The notes beneath the pieces were generated by a model, which worked only from the letters and a program-made list of their open reading frames with translations, made no database searches and was not told the origin of the DNA. A stretch of DNA of 64,000 nucleotides from Daedaleopsis sinensis (taxonomy: Eukaryota > Basidiomycota > Agaricomycetes > Polyporales > Polyporaceae), in assembly GCA_033807695.1 (NCBI GenBank), contig CM066308.1, positions 3,782,001 to 3,846,000 on the forward strand, in the 5' to 3' direction. Positions within the stretch are counted from its first letter, which is position 1; every line of letters starts with the position of its first letter. This document shows, one piece after another, positions 22,527-33,309 of this stretch. Position numbers and translations under genes: made by a program.

Positions 22527-24092
22527 CAGCCAATACCTCTCGTTGGGACAGGCATCATGCGGATGTGTCCATGCGGATAATCGCCTTCCTTCGAACCCAC
22601 GAGGGCCGTCTCAGCTCAGCTATCGCCGCAGACGTTGGGGAGCCGCGCGGCCACACGACACCCCGATTTTAAAACTCGAGTCGATACAACTACGGCAGCG
22701 ATCACGATGCCCAGCTGTGACGCGTGACGTCCGAGACGGACAGATCACCCGCCCGTTCTTCAAGTTCCGAGTCGTCGTCGTCTTCGAACTCGGCACCCAT
22801 TCAGTCCAGACAAGGGCCTTCTGCTTCTACACACCAGCTGGTATGTCATGCCGGCCGTCACACAGACGTCACTGCTAAGTAAGTGGTCGGCGGTTGCAGT
22901 ACTTCTGCAGGAGGCGGATGGCCAGCTCTCAGGCCACAGCGCTCGGCTCGCCATGGCATATGGAGGTTCTAGGGTAGTGCGCTCGCGAACCTTCCCGGGT
23001 CCTCGGCGAGCGCGGGTGGAGCGCCGTCGCGCGTACGGTGCGCGGTGCACGACGATACGGTGCGATACGACGCGGACCCGGGGCTCGCAACGCCTGACGC
23101 TGCAGTGACGGCTAGCGCTGTCCATGTCCATGTCCTTGCCCGTCCCCGGACCGGCGCACGAGCCGCGGGGCCGAACATCCACCCTCAGTCTGCAGAGCGC
23201 GGTTCTGGCCTCGGGACGGGAAATCTGCTTTCCTGGGCTGCACTAGCACTAGCACGAGGACCGGAGCCGAGGCCGAGGCCGACGCCGACGGGCGCTGCTC
23301 GAGCTGCTTCGGATTTCCGCGACTGGAAGGTTGGACTATGCCGACGACGTATCTCGCGCGCAACATGGCTCGAAGTCGCCCGCGCCCGCTAGTACTTACT
23401 TGCTAGTGAGTGATAACTTAAGTAATGAGCATCGACACCTCGACCTCGATGTCCGGCGTGCCATCCAGCCCAGGTACAATGTCGACGTCGCAACACGGCC
23501 TCAGGCTACGCGAGCAGCGCGGCGCTGAGGAGGGCGTCCGGAATACCTCTTCTCGCGCACCCGGTCACGGTGCTCCCAGTGCTTGTGCCGTCACGGCGGT
23601 GCGAGAAGGAGCGTCATGCGACCCGCGAGACTCTGTGGCGGGCAAGCGGCGCACGGCGTCGGCTGCATCTGTAGTAGTGCTTTTACTCAGTGAATGCTTG
23701 AACAAACGGCTTGCCTCAAACTGTCCATGGGACAAGTCCTTCCTCGCCTTCGGACCTTCTCCGATGGGCGGATGACGTCTCGATGAGCCCTTCCTCACCC
23801 CGATGTTGGGACATCACGCAGCACCCGTAGTAGATGTTCGACCTGCGGACGCGTATGAGTGATCGAACATCGGCACAAGCGGACTCCGAGGTACGTACCG
23901 CTTCGCCCACGGAAGGCACTCCTACCGACGATGCATCATGACTTGAGCTTGAAGAGGCCTGCGGCCTGAACGGGATCATGAACTTGAAGCTTGAAGGTGC
24001 GGCGTGACCGTGACTGACCGCAGGCTGTGCCGGCCGCTGTGCCTACTTATCGGGCGTCGTGCTAGCCGACTGCGAGCGTTAACCACACCCCT

Positions 24093-24390
24093 GCGCCCCG
24101 ACTGCCCATACTCACTCCCTCTCCGCGTTGCTCACATCTCTGTCGCTCCTCTTTCTTTCATGTCGTCTCTGCTCTGTTCTGTCTGTTAACTCTGTGCTCT
24201 GTACCTGTCGTGCTGCGATTCATAATCGTTGACCGCCTGAAACTCGATGCGACGTTTGAACAGGTGGCGCGGGTCGGACGTCGACCGCTCGACCTGCACG
24301 TTCCATCGAGCGCAATGGCGCGCTTGACCACTACCTGACCGCGGCACGTACTGCTGCCTCCACTGCTGAGCGATCGCGGAAGAGCAGAAC
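24093..24390. repeat. Dispersed repeat 'tail' segment, degraded copy
   Basis: This segment resembles 27039-27487 in direct orientation and the reverse complements of about 45365-45780 and 57477-57893. Shared landmarks are CTCCCTCTCCGCGTTG, a CTCTGCTCTG-rich stretch, and GATGGCGCGCTTGACC-like text. It lies just upstream of the HRI1-like pseudogene, mirroring the tail-to-HRI1 order in the tandem units. This copy lacks an internal portion present in the others. Confidence 0.65.
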
Positions 24391-24601
24391 CTGTATGCCT
24401 GATACGCCGCGACTGCGAGGGCAGGAGAAACTCCGAAAAAGATGGCAGAGAGAATATATAGACGCGAGGGTATCATATGCAGAGACAGTTAGACAAGAGG
24501 CACACACTCGCTAGGTCCTCGAGCGCCAGGGCGGCCCTGTCCTCTGCGCACAGACGAAAGTTGGTCCACGGTGGGGAAACTCGTCGCCTTCAACAACAGC
24601 G

Positions 24602-25224
24602 ATGTCGGTTTCTGAACGGGTCTACATTCGCTGGGTTCGCAGTACTCACCCTCTCATAATCTTCGGCTCGCTCTGACGCTGATACTATACTGCTCAGCTT
24701 CCAGACGAACCGTCCGAGCCAATTGGACGTTGTGACAACAGCTCCTGACAGGCAGTTTGTCGACCTGCGCCTCCTCAAGCCTGCCTCTCCGTCTTCTACA
24801 ACACGGAGCTCGACTGGGGATTCGGCGGACGCTCTGTCGGGTCACCCCACGGAGAATGGATCCACGATATCAATTCGCACACGACGCCGAGGATGACTCG
24901 GGGGTCTCGCCGCCCCACCCGACGCTACCGGACGTCTCGCTCGAGCGCGCAACTATGCGCCATCCGGACAGTGGGGAGATGAGCGAGTGCGAGGAAACAT
25001 GGAAGCACCTAGACGCCTCTCCCTGTCGGCCCCGGCGGAGGTGTGCATGAGGGTCAACGCGTGAGTGTATTCCTCGAGACGGGCCAGGCCTGAGATCGTA
25101 AGAGGGGAATGGTGTGTTGGGTTGGGCACTGGCAGTCTGTGCAGGGGATTGTGCGCGATGGGGACGATGTCTCTGTGGAGCGACGGGCGTGGGATGAAGA
25201 GGAAGTCCGGTCCGCGACCAGACC
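24602..25224 (+). pseudogene. HRI1-like pseudogene
   Basis: This corresponds to the intact genes at 44347-45090 and 56460-57203. It keeps the ATG and short first exon (MSVSERVYIRW), the intron and the start of exon 2 (LPDEPSEP). It then loses 2 nt relative to the intact copies, which shifts the frame into an early stop. Further indels follow (for example around 24890 and 25095), and the similarity fades before the C-terminal end near 25224. It is therefore non-functional as an HRI1-like protein. The parts flanking it match the tandem-unit block in a different cyclic order. Confidence 0.75.
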
Positions 25225-25311
25225 AGTGTATGTATGACTCTCAGTTAAGGGCGCGGCAGAGATGAGGGTTGGCTTGGCAAGTTCGAGCGATGGAGAGCAG
25301 AGGTAGCGAAC

Positions 25312-25638
25312 TCAGAGACCGTTTTCGCAGCTAGGGGTGCAAACCTCCGTCCGAATATGCGCCTGGCCGTGTTGCAGAGTGAGATCCATGAGTTTAGCCC
25401 GTGCTCTTGTTGCCTCCAGGGGCAAATTATGTGTATGTGCGTGTTCGTCGTACAATTGCCGTATGTCCCTTGGTTGAAATGCGAGGTTGAAGTATAATAG
25501 AGAAGCCATCGGAGGAGGGTCACCGACGGTGGCGCTTCTAAGACGGGAGCGTGAGAACTCTCGATGACGTAATCCTTCGACTTCGAGACTCTCGACAGCG
25601 CTCTCAACGACGCGTCGGACTTGCTCAGCTGCTGCCAT
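25312..25638 (-). CDS. Small hypothetical protein (MAAAEQVRR...)
   Basis: This is a 108-residue frame starting ATG at 25638, divergent from the coiled-coil gene at 25819. It reads as a plausible soluble protein rich in charged helical residues (VRRVVESAVESLEVEGLRHR, RAKLMDLTLQHGQAHIR). The same start and end occur in the tandem-unit copies at 47166-47495 and 59280-59609, but there indels put the middle in other frames. So the copy here may be the better preserved one, or the middle may be partly intronic. No family is recognised. The short divergent spacing (about 180 bp) to the coiled-coil gene is kept in all three copies and suggests a shared promoter. Confidence 0.4.
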   Translation of the reverse strand: MAAAEQVRRVVESAVESLEVEGLRHREFSRSRLRSATVGDPPPMASLLYFNLAFQPRDIRQLYDEHAHTHNLPLEATRARAKLMDLTLQHGQAHIRTEVCTPSCENGL

Positions 25639-25818
25639 CGTCTTGCCCTGGCCTCTACTGCTCTACTTATCGCTTCCAACGTCCTTCACAGCCGGGTCGG
25701 AGCTCCACGGATTGAATCTAGGCTGGGAGAGAATATTCTGTGAACACGTCGTTGCCTCGTGTACACAGCGGGCGAGTCATCCTGCCCATTTCGTCGATCC
25801 TCTATCTGTTCTCCCATA

Positions 25819-26856
25819 ATGGCACCCTCCACAACAAAGCCCGCAGATGCCATCGATAAACGGCGCCCACATATAATCCTCCAGACCCTCCCTCCCATCG
25901 TTTTCAGCACCCCCACCAACACCGTCACCGTCCGTTTCGCCATGTCTACCCCAAGCCTCAAATCAGATCCTTCTCGGTCTTCTCTCTCTGATGGTAAGTC
26001 GTTCTCGCTGTATATGTTGGAAATGGTATACATATCTGTTCCCACAGTGTCGTCCGCACGCCACTCGTTCCAATCTTCCGTCTCCCGAGAGCCTCTCGGA
26101 GACGGCAAGGTATCCCCAGCGTTGAGTGCGGTTGGGACAGGTATACTGTCCAGGGCTGAGCTCGAAGTGGCCAAGGACGAGCTCCGTGCGGAGATGAAGG
26201 TGAACTCCGACAAGCTGGAGGGCAAAATGGATGCACTGGAGGGTAGGGTCAACACCCAGTTTGAACACCTCCAAGCGGTGCACGGCAAGCTCGATGCTCG
26301 CATCGACGACGTAGAGAAGCGGATGCAGGAGAATCACAGCAAGGTCGATGCTCGCTTCGACGACGTCGATACTCGCATCAAGGACGTCGATACTCGCATC
26401 AAGGACGTCGATACTCGCATCAAGGACGTCGAGCAGCACATGCAGGAGAACCTTCAAGCGGTGCACGGCAAGCTCGATGCTCGCATCGACAACGTAGAGG
26501 CACGCATGCGAGCGATGCAGGACAGCATCGACCGCATCCTACGTATCGTCAGCGATAGGCAACCAGACACACATATGCAGCTTCCTGCTATCCACATTCA
26601 ACACTCTCCCGACTCCCCGACTGGCGGCGCGCATTCCCTTACCATCCCCGACTACGCCAGCGACTTGTCGTCGCAGTCTGGTGTCGCCGGTCCGTCCTCA
26701 CCTCAAGCCCTTCAGGGCCCCGATAGTATAAGCCTGTCGCCGTCAGACCATCGCAAGGTGAAGGGTTATTTCGGCCGTATGACACGGTCGGTGTCTGATG
26801 GTACTGGGCTCTTCAAGAGGTTCACAAATCCCAAGGGGAAGGGCTCTTCGCAGTAA
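25819..26856 (+). CDS. Coiled-coil protein with heptad repeats, copy A
   Basis: I start at ATG 25819 (MAPSTTKPADA); the frame extends upstream only to a GTG. An intron at 25994-26047 (GTAAGT...CCCACAG, 54 nt) has no in-frame stop, so retention would add 18 residues without a frameshift. The spliced product is about 327 residues. From about residue 95 a long coiled coil runs through ELRAEMKVNSDKLEGKMDA and repeated K/R-x-DARIDDVE units, including three identical DTRIKDV heptads. The end is Ser/Pro-rich with a basic KGKGSSQ tail. No enzymatic domain is seen; a scaffold or oligomerisation role is inferred from the coiled coil. Paralogs at 45945-46985 and 58059-59099 differ in heptad number and arrangement. 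Confidence 0.65.
   Translation: MAPSTTKPADAIDKRRPHIILQTLPPIVFSTPTNTVTVRFAMSTPSLKSDPSRSSLSDGKSFSLYMLEMVYISVPTVSSARHSFQSSVSREPLGDGKVSPALSAVGTGILSRAELEVAKDELRAEMKVNSDKLEGKMDALEGRVNTQFEHLQAVHGKLDARIDDVEKRMQENHSKVDARFDDVDTRIKDVDTRIKDVDTRIKDVEQHMQENLQAVHGKLDARIDNVEARMRAMQDSIDRILRIVSDRQPDTHMQLPAIHIQHSPDSPTGGAHSLTIPDYASDLSSQSGVAGPSSPQALQGPDSISLSPSDHRKVKGYFGRMTRSVSDGTGLFKRFTNPKGKGSSQ
26365..26427 (+). repeat. 21-bp coding repeat, 3 exact units (one heptad each)
   Basis: GTCGATACTCGCATCAAGGAC is repeated three times head to tail, encoding DTRIKDV-phase heptads. Each 21-bp unit equals one coiled-coil heptad. The homologous site in the tandem-unit paralogs has one such heptad. Confidence 0.9.
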
Positions 26857-27038
26857 GCAGATGTCGCGTCCGTTGGTTCTTAGACGGTGCTGACATACTC
26901 TCTCCCAGCGCCCCGCGATCCTGATTCCTGAACGTCCGCTCGCTTCGTTCTCGACTGCGCTGCATTATACTGCACCGCTCGCCATTTCACTGCATCTCTC
27001 GCTTCGCTATGGTACTAGCATTCATGGTCCACGCACCT

Positions 27039-27487
27039 GCGTCCCGACCGCCCACAATCACTCCCTCTCCGCGTTGTTCTCGCATCTCTATCGCTCTTAA
27101 GTGCTGCCATGTCCTCTCTGCTCTGCTCTGTCTGTCCACTCTGTACTCTGTATCTGTCGTGCTGCAATTCATATTACTGCACCGTCTTCAAACTCGACGC
27201 AACGCACGATTGTCGTCTGACTACTTGGATGCCAGGTCGCAACATGCCAGGCATCGCCAGGTACCTCGGCCTCGACGTCATTGCGACGAATAAGATGGTC
27301 CCACGTCATGATGTATAGTTGAGCTCATTCTAAGAATATCTGCCTTGATGCTGTCGCCCAGTTGCCCCCGCCCAGGTCGACCAGGTACGTTTCGTCGAGC
27401 GCGCGATGGCGCGCTTGACCATCTGCCTGACCGCGGCGCGCGCTGCCTCGACGGACGCTACGTATTGTCGCGGAAGAGCAAGAGTTC
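27039..27487. repeat. Dispersed repeat 'tail' segment downstream of coiled-coil copy A
   Basis: This is the full-length version of the segment at 24093-24390 (direct) and of the reverse-oriented segments next to the coiled-coil genes at 45945 and 58059. Frames within it are broken differently in each copy, so I regard it as non-coding. Confidence 0.65.
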
Positions 27488-28395
27488 GGGGAGCTTGTCT
27501 GTGCGTACGTTACATAACATGATGCGACACTGCGCGCGCAGGAGGGAGAAATGACACCTTACGGTAATTTGTTACCGAGCATCTCTCTTCAATCAGCTTG
27601 CATGGTCCACGAAATGTCGAGAATCGGATTACCGTTGCGAGGAGGCACTGGTACGCCGGCGCCCCTCCATCATCGTGGTAGATGTCATTTGCGTAGAGGA
27701 TATACACGAATGTGCTGATGACCTGCAGCTCCCCCAATCATCTATGGTTATCTGCTAAAAGAGCCCACCGCGCCCATCATTGTAAGTAGTCGTGGTACAG
27801 GTCCTGCTCGTGAGGCAGCCGAAAGGTGTCGCCCTCTCTTATGTGAAGAGAGATGTTGATGCACCTATGTACACAGTCAGAGCCGGTCAAATATTGTGCG
27901 CTTCCGGACCTTGCAGTAGGATCGCACTAGCACCAGCGTTGCCTCCCAGTGTGTACACGCACGGACGAACGTGGACATGTATATGTATCTACTCACCTGT
28001 AGCCCACCTGCAGAAGAACTCGACTCGATGCTATCAACGGCCCCCAGAACTGAGTGTCACTCTGCCGATCGAGCGCGAATCTTCATGATGACAAGGCGCA
28101 GACGCAGATGACAGCACGCCGGATCGTCTCCAAGCGATGTGCATAAGCAACAAACGGAGCGACGCTATAAGATACAAATACAAAGTGGACGATTAGCAAC
28201 ATTAGACCAAGGCGTAATGATACACACATCTCCCGGCTTCCCAGCTCGCGCCCAGCCTCACCCGCACCTGCATGTCACGATCTCCATGTCCGATGCCCGC
28301 TCCTGCATTCTCCGCAGGTGCCGACCCCATGCGCCCGCCAGTCGACCGAAAGCCCGGTGTGGGAATGGAGCGGGCGACCGTCGACAGATCGAGGA
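27488..28395. other. Intergenic region
   Basis: About 0.9 kb between the repeat block and the 3' end of the triphosphatase gene. No gene seen. Confidence 0.5.
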
Positions 28396-29835
28396 CTAGC
28401 GGGGGCCGTCTCCGGGTATCGCGTTACGCGCGAGTATGCGTGCATTATTCACGAACGCGTGCACGAGGTCGTCGAACGCGTCCTGCTCGGGCTTGCTGTA
28501 CTCGGCCTTACCGCGCTTCGCCGCGGCCATGAGGAGGTAGTCCGAGTCGCGCATCTCGACCTCGAGCTCGTGCAGGACCTCTGCCTAGACGCGGGGCGCA
28601 CGGGAACACGTCAGCGTCGTGCGCGTGCTGTAGGAGGATTCTGGAAGGCGGAAGGCGGGAATAGGATTGGGGTAGAAGACGGGAAACGGGAGGACGGACG
28701 GAGATGGAGCGAAGGGAAGCGGGGCGTACTTTTGTATTTGGGCCGGCGGTCGCGGTCACCTGCGTAAGATCGATCGCGAACTCCTGGTGCGTGTAGCTCA
28801 GGCGGTCCTTTTTCCGGGTGTGTGTCGGCGACCCTAATGGCGGGGGTACTGCGTCCCCGGACGCCACCATTACGGCCAGGACGTCAGTCATGGATTCGTT
28901 TGACATCGCGGCGACTGCGAGGTCGTGTGTGGGGAAGAGAATGCTCACCTGGGATTTCCATGTTCACGCTAACGCGCCAGTCAACGGCGCGTTTTGGGCA
29001 GTATATGTTGAGGTCTCCTAGTCGGACTTTACGCATACACGCGCGGACCTCGCTAGTTTTCTCGTCTCGTGTGACGCGAATTTTTTCGCCACGGCCGCTC
29101 TCCGGGGAGAAGAAGTTGTCGACGAGGCGCAAGTGCTCGTACGAGATGTCGTCTGTGCCGGCGCTCGCGTTGTCTAACTTCAACTTGTTTAGAAGAATGT
29201 TGAAATGCTGATGTTGTTTCTTTCGGTGGGGAGGGAGCGTGTAAGCGGATGCACTGCTGGCAGCCAAGGAAAGTTTTGGACGTACAGCAGACATGTTGGA
29301 CTCAAATCGGAGGTCCAGCGCGTTTGGCGTCAGAACTTGAAGGCGCGGAAGTTACGCGTCCATGCACACACCATAGCCAGATTGCACATCTAGACTGTCA
29401 GCGCGGCGAGACAACGTCGGAGATGATGTACGCACTCGTCTCGACTAGTACCGGCAACTGCAGTCTCTGGCTGCTCCCTTTTTCTTTGAGTATTCCAATC
29501 TTCGCCTCAACCTCGACCATCCCTGGCGCATCCTGGGGACGGTTGTAGATGTGATAGTGTATGAAGTCGGCAATCTCGCGGATGAACTCGTCCAAAGGTT
29601 CTACACCGATGATAGAGGGTGATAGCAGCGGCAGCCCCGAGGATCCCTCTCCCGCATCGCGGGCATTGCTCGTTCCGCGGTCGTCTTTATCTCGCTCTCC
29701 GCTGGATCCATACCCGTTCCCGTTGGACATACGGTGGTCGTCGTCTGAGGAACGGCGCGCGCGTTTTGGCGGGCGTGTGTCGGAAGCGTGCGAGTCGCGT
29801 TCCGAGTCGGACGAGGGGTGCTCGCGGCTGTTCAT
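28396..29835 (-). CDS. CET1: mRNA 5'-triphosphatase (capping enzyme beta subunit), Cet1 family
   Basis: Five exons (29436-29835, 29286-29335, 28949-29219, 28730-28848, 28396-28584) join in phase to about 342 residues. The enzyme removes the gamma-phosphate from nascent pre-mRNA in the nucleus, the first step of cap synthesis. Fungal members form a beta-barrel tunnel with metal-binding glutamates. Visible hallmarks: strand beta-1 EVEAKIG (Glu108 and Glu110), LPVLVET (127-133), RFESNMS followed by KQHQHFNILLN, VDWRVSVNMEIP, KDRLSYTH, and the C-terminal HELEVEMRDS (Glu288 and Glu290). The N-terminal ~80 residues are charged and Ser/Gly-rich, probably disordered, as in yeast Cet1. The upstream extension to GTG is rejected. 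The gene is divergent from the dehydrogenase E1 gene, about 230 bp away, so the two may share a promoter. Confidence 0.9.
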
Positions 29836-30066
29836 ACAACGTGGTGTCCAGTAACAAGATATTGACAAGCTTGTGATGCCGACAACGTTGAAGAGCCAGA
29901 AGACGAGGACTGAGATGACAGACAGGACGAACCAGGTCACCGTCTACTGGCAAACTGCAGTGGCATCAGTCGACGCGGTCCACACGTGACATAGACGCTT
30001 ACCCCGCACCCCAGCGCTGACCGTGACCTGAGCGCTTCCCGGAGCTCATCCTTTGCTCTGACCACC

Positions 30067-32446
30067 ATGTTCCGCCCGACCCGCATCTCGTCCATACGTG
30101 CACGCCAGCTCGTCGTCCCCTCTGCTAGCGGGGGTAGAAGAAGAGGGGTGGCGAGCTCAGCGCACGTCACCCCGCAGCTCCCTGAGCAGGCACATGGAAA
30201 CTTACCCGCGTCGCAGTCGCCAATAACGCCCAAGATGCACTTCTTCAACTCGGTCATGGAGGCGGGCAAGCAGATCCCCACATACCGTGTCATTGATGGC
30301 GCAGGGAGACCTCTCGAAGGGGCTGAGGTACCTGAGGTGCGTTTAGGAATCGTTGAAGGTGTGCAGTCGAGGTAGCTAAACTGTTCGGCTGCATATCGCG
30401 CTTCTGTGAATAGATGGACAGAGAGTTGGCGCGAAAAATGTGAGCAAGTGTGTTTCTCTCGTCTCTTACACAAGTGGCCAATTTGCCATCTCATAGTCAA
30501 CAGTCCGTGAGACTGAATGAGAAAGAAGCTCGCGTGGTGAACCTCGCACCGATCGGTGGGAGGTTGCGCCATTCACGCTGCCTGTCCCGCCCGCTCACGC
30601 GTCTTTTGGGAATAACGCCTGAATGACTCGTCGAGTCTTGACATCAGTGAGCATTTATATGATCGCGACACTGTTGATCGCACTTCCGACAACACGCCCC
30701 AGTCGATGCTATAGACCATGCACGCACAAGTCAGACTCGCGCATATCACAGTGCCACACCTTCCAACTGCACATGATATATTTATCGTTGCGTTGAAGAT
30801 ATGGACGCTCATGCTTGCACTGTTCCGACAGATACCAACATATGGCGCAACTTCCCATTGTAGACGAGACCATATATAACCTGCAGCGGCAAGGTCGAAT
30901 CGCGTTCTATGTGAGTTCACAGAGAGGACACGGCTTGACCCTCTAACTAACCTTCACTTTAGCTTACTTCCGTGAGTCTAGCGTTGAACCCGCCCTTCGC
31001 CATGCTCACGCTCCTGTCGCGATGTACTATTTACAACTCACCGTCGACGCATAGTACGGAGAAGAGGCGACAGTCATTGGCTCCGCCGCGGCGCTCGCTC
31101 CTGACGACGAGTGAGTGCTTCTATCTCATCGCCTCATGAGAGCTCAACAAACATAGAGGCAAGAGTGCTCGGTAAGCTGTCAAATGGCAGGTATCCAATC
31201 CTCTATGTCGGCTGAACGAAGTCTTGCACTCGAACGACCGTTGCAGCGCAATATCGTGAAGGCGGCGTACTGCTTTACCGCGGGTTTGGCGTCGATGGCT
31301 TGATCAACCAATGCTATGGAACCCATCTCGATACCAGCACTAAGGGGAAACAGATGCCGGCGGTGAGTGACAGCGGTCCATTTGCGCGCGGGGAGACTGA
31401 CGAGCGTTGATTAGCATTATGGGTCAAAAGATCTCCATTACCATACCATCTCTTCCCCATTAGCGACCCAGATTCCTCAGGCCGCCGGTGTGGGGTACGC
31501 GCTCAAGCGCGACCCTGCGCGACGAGGGAAAAATTGCGCGGTCGTCTACTTTGGGGACGGCGCCGCGTCGGAAGGAGACTTCCATGCAGGCATGCTGCTC
31601 GGTGGGTTCATTCTCCTCCGGCGTCGCCTTGCGAACATGTCGTCGGGAGATACTCACTAGTTGCACCGGTCGCTGGCAGCGTCCACGATCCCGTCGCCAA
31701 CACTATTCATCGCGCGTAACAACGGCTTCGCGATCTCGACGCCGTCCTCGGAGCAGTACTACGGGGATGGGATCGCCGCCCGTGGCGCTGGGTATGGCGT
31801 GCATACTATCCGCGTAGATGGCAACGACGTGCTTGCAGTGTACGCCGCCGTCAAAGAGGGGCGGAGACGGTGCATCGAGGAGGGCCGTGCGGTGCTCGTC
31901 GAGACGATGACGTACCGGTGCGTGACTACTTCCCATGCGTTCTCTTGGGTGCAGGTGCACTGATCTGACGAGCGATCTCGTTTCATTCAGCGTGGGCCAT
32001 CACTCAACATCGGACGACTCGTTCGCGTACCGGCCGCGGAAGGAGGTCGAGGACCGGAAGCGGTTGGACAACCCGATCGTCCGCTTCCGGCTGTTCCTTG
32101 AAGCGCGAGGATGGTGGTCGAAGGAGGAAGACGAGGCGCTCGCGAAGACGATGCGCCTGGAAATTCACGAGGCGTACAAGAACGCGGAGAAGCGGCAGCG
32201 GCCGCCGGTGAGCGAGATGTTCACGGACGTTTATGGGGGCGAGGAGCCGTGGAACATCGTGCGTGCTCATTCATTCCTGACATTCGTGTGCTCTGGTCGT
32301 GATGCGACTGACGCGGTCGTTGCCGTTTGCAGAAGAGCCAGCGGGAGGAACTGCAGCGGCTTGTGAAGAAGTATGGGAAGTCTTGGGAACCGTGGAAGGC
32401 GGAGCTGCAGAGGTTCGAGGGCGAAGGCAAGGAATGGACCGAGTGA
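30067..32446 (+). CDS. BCKDHA: Branched-chain 2-oxoacid dehydrogenase E1 alpha subunit (mitochondrial)
   Basis: Eleven exons, all in phase, give about 456 residues: 30067-30336, 30414-30439, 30832-30910, 30963-30971, 31055-31110, 31164-31171, 31247-31362, 31415-31601, 31680-31917, 31991-32258, 32333-32446. With the beta subunit and TPP the enzyme decarboxylates the 2-oxoacids from Val, Leu and Ile in the mitochondrial matrix. Hallmarks: an Arg/Ser-rich N-terminal presequence, [25 protein letters not shown], the TPP motif GDGAASEGD...RNN (Gly235 to Asn265), [13 protein letters not shown] and the regulatory loop [13 protein letters not shown], which carries the conserved phospho-serines in animals. 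Exons of 26, 9 and 8 nt are needed to keep the family sequence, and intron 2 is unusually long (392 nt). Confidence 0.93.
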
Positions 32447-33309
32447 AGCGGGCCGACTGTCAGCTCTGTAAGTAGGTCCCGAGCCTGGGCTCTAAGTGTA
32501 CTGTATCGACCGTGTGTCTACCACACAGACTCAGTTACGGTGCGCATTGACAATCTCGTCGTGTGTAGGTGTGTCTGTGGTAACTTGATTTTCCAAAACG
32601 CCCGCCTGAGTCGGAAGGTGAGTACACATGCGTAGAGACTACTTACAAGCTTTGAAAGACGCCATCTGTGAACCTTTGAAGCTTCTAGCCAGTGTTCACC
32701 GGTTGACGGCGCTGGCTATTTGTTGATAAGTATACGTGTGTGGGAGCCTGGAGGTGGGCGGGCGCCAATGGGAGCCAAGGACGAAATTAAAATGATCAAC
32801 AGTGGGGGATTGCCATAGGGACGGGAACGGGACGGAGGTCGTTCGGAGAGACATGGTCGGAGACGCCTCATCGCTACGAGCGTCCAGAAAATGAAGGGGA
32901 GATTGGAAGGACGACATGGAATCCAATTGTCATGCCTGCAGGAGCGCAACGGCGGCGGGGGAAATGAGAGAGTCTGGGAGGAGCTGGGAGGGGGAGGATC
33001 ACCAGGAAGTTGGAACAGGCGGAGGTTACGGAAGTTACGGAGCGGCTGCGGCCGCGCTCGCTTAGCGCGTTCGGGATCATATCACCCAAGAGCTGGCGGG
33101 GCGGACGACCACTTCTGTTCTTCTGGGGATCTGTCTCTTGCCTCTGCCCTCTTCGTTGTGTACATACCTTTCGCCAGCCGTTCGTCTTCGCTGGGCTCTG
33201 GATGTCCACTTGAAGCGTCGGCTTTCTCGCTGCTTGCTGGACCGCGTCCGCTCCTTCGACAACTTCAAGTTTCGGTCGCCCCCAACCGACAGCGTTGAGC
33301 AGGCTCCCC
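32447..33309. other. Intergenic region
   Basis: This is the 3' flank of the E1 alpha gene and promoter/leader of the membrane-protein gene. The last ~200 bp are C/T-rich. The long minus-strand frame here is a shadow. Confidence 0.5.

Larger units (their letters stand above)
19906..24065. other. About 4 kb without recognisable genes; recurring short motifs
   Basis: No frame here has a recognisable domain or consistent exon structure. About 20000-20800 is C/T-rich. From about 20.9 to 24 kb short motifs recur: a TCAAGCTTCAAG-type palindrome (near 20918, 21636, 22078, 23983) and an exact 16-mer, GCTAGTACTTACTTGC (22511, 23388). This may be an old, degraded repeat region. Confidence 0.5.

Noticed and set aside
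25759..25818. Upstream extension of the coiled-coil gene (starting MYTAGESS)
   Set aside because: The first codon is GTG, not ATG; the ATG at 25819 is a better start and is shared by all three copies.
29836..29940. N-terminal hydrophobic extension of the mRNA triphosphatase
   Set aside because: It would start at GTG. The capping enzyme acts in the nucleus and needs no membrane segment, so ATG 29835 is preferred.
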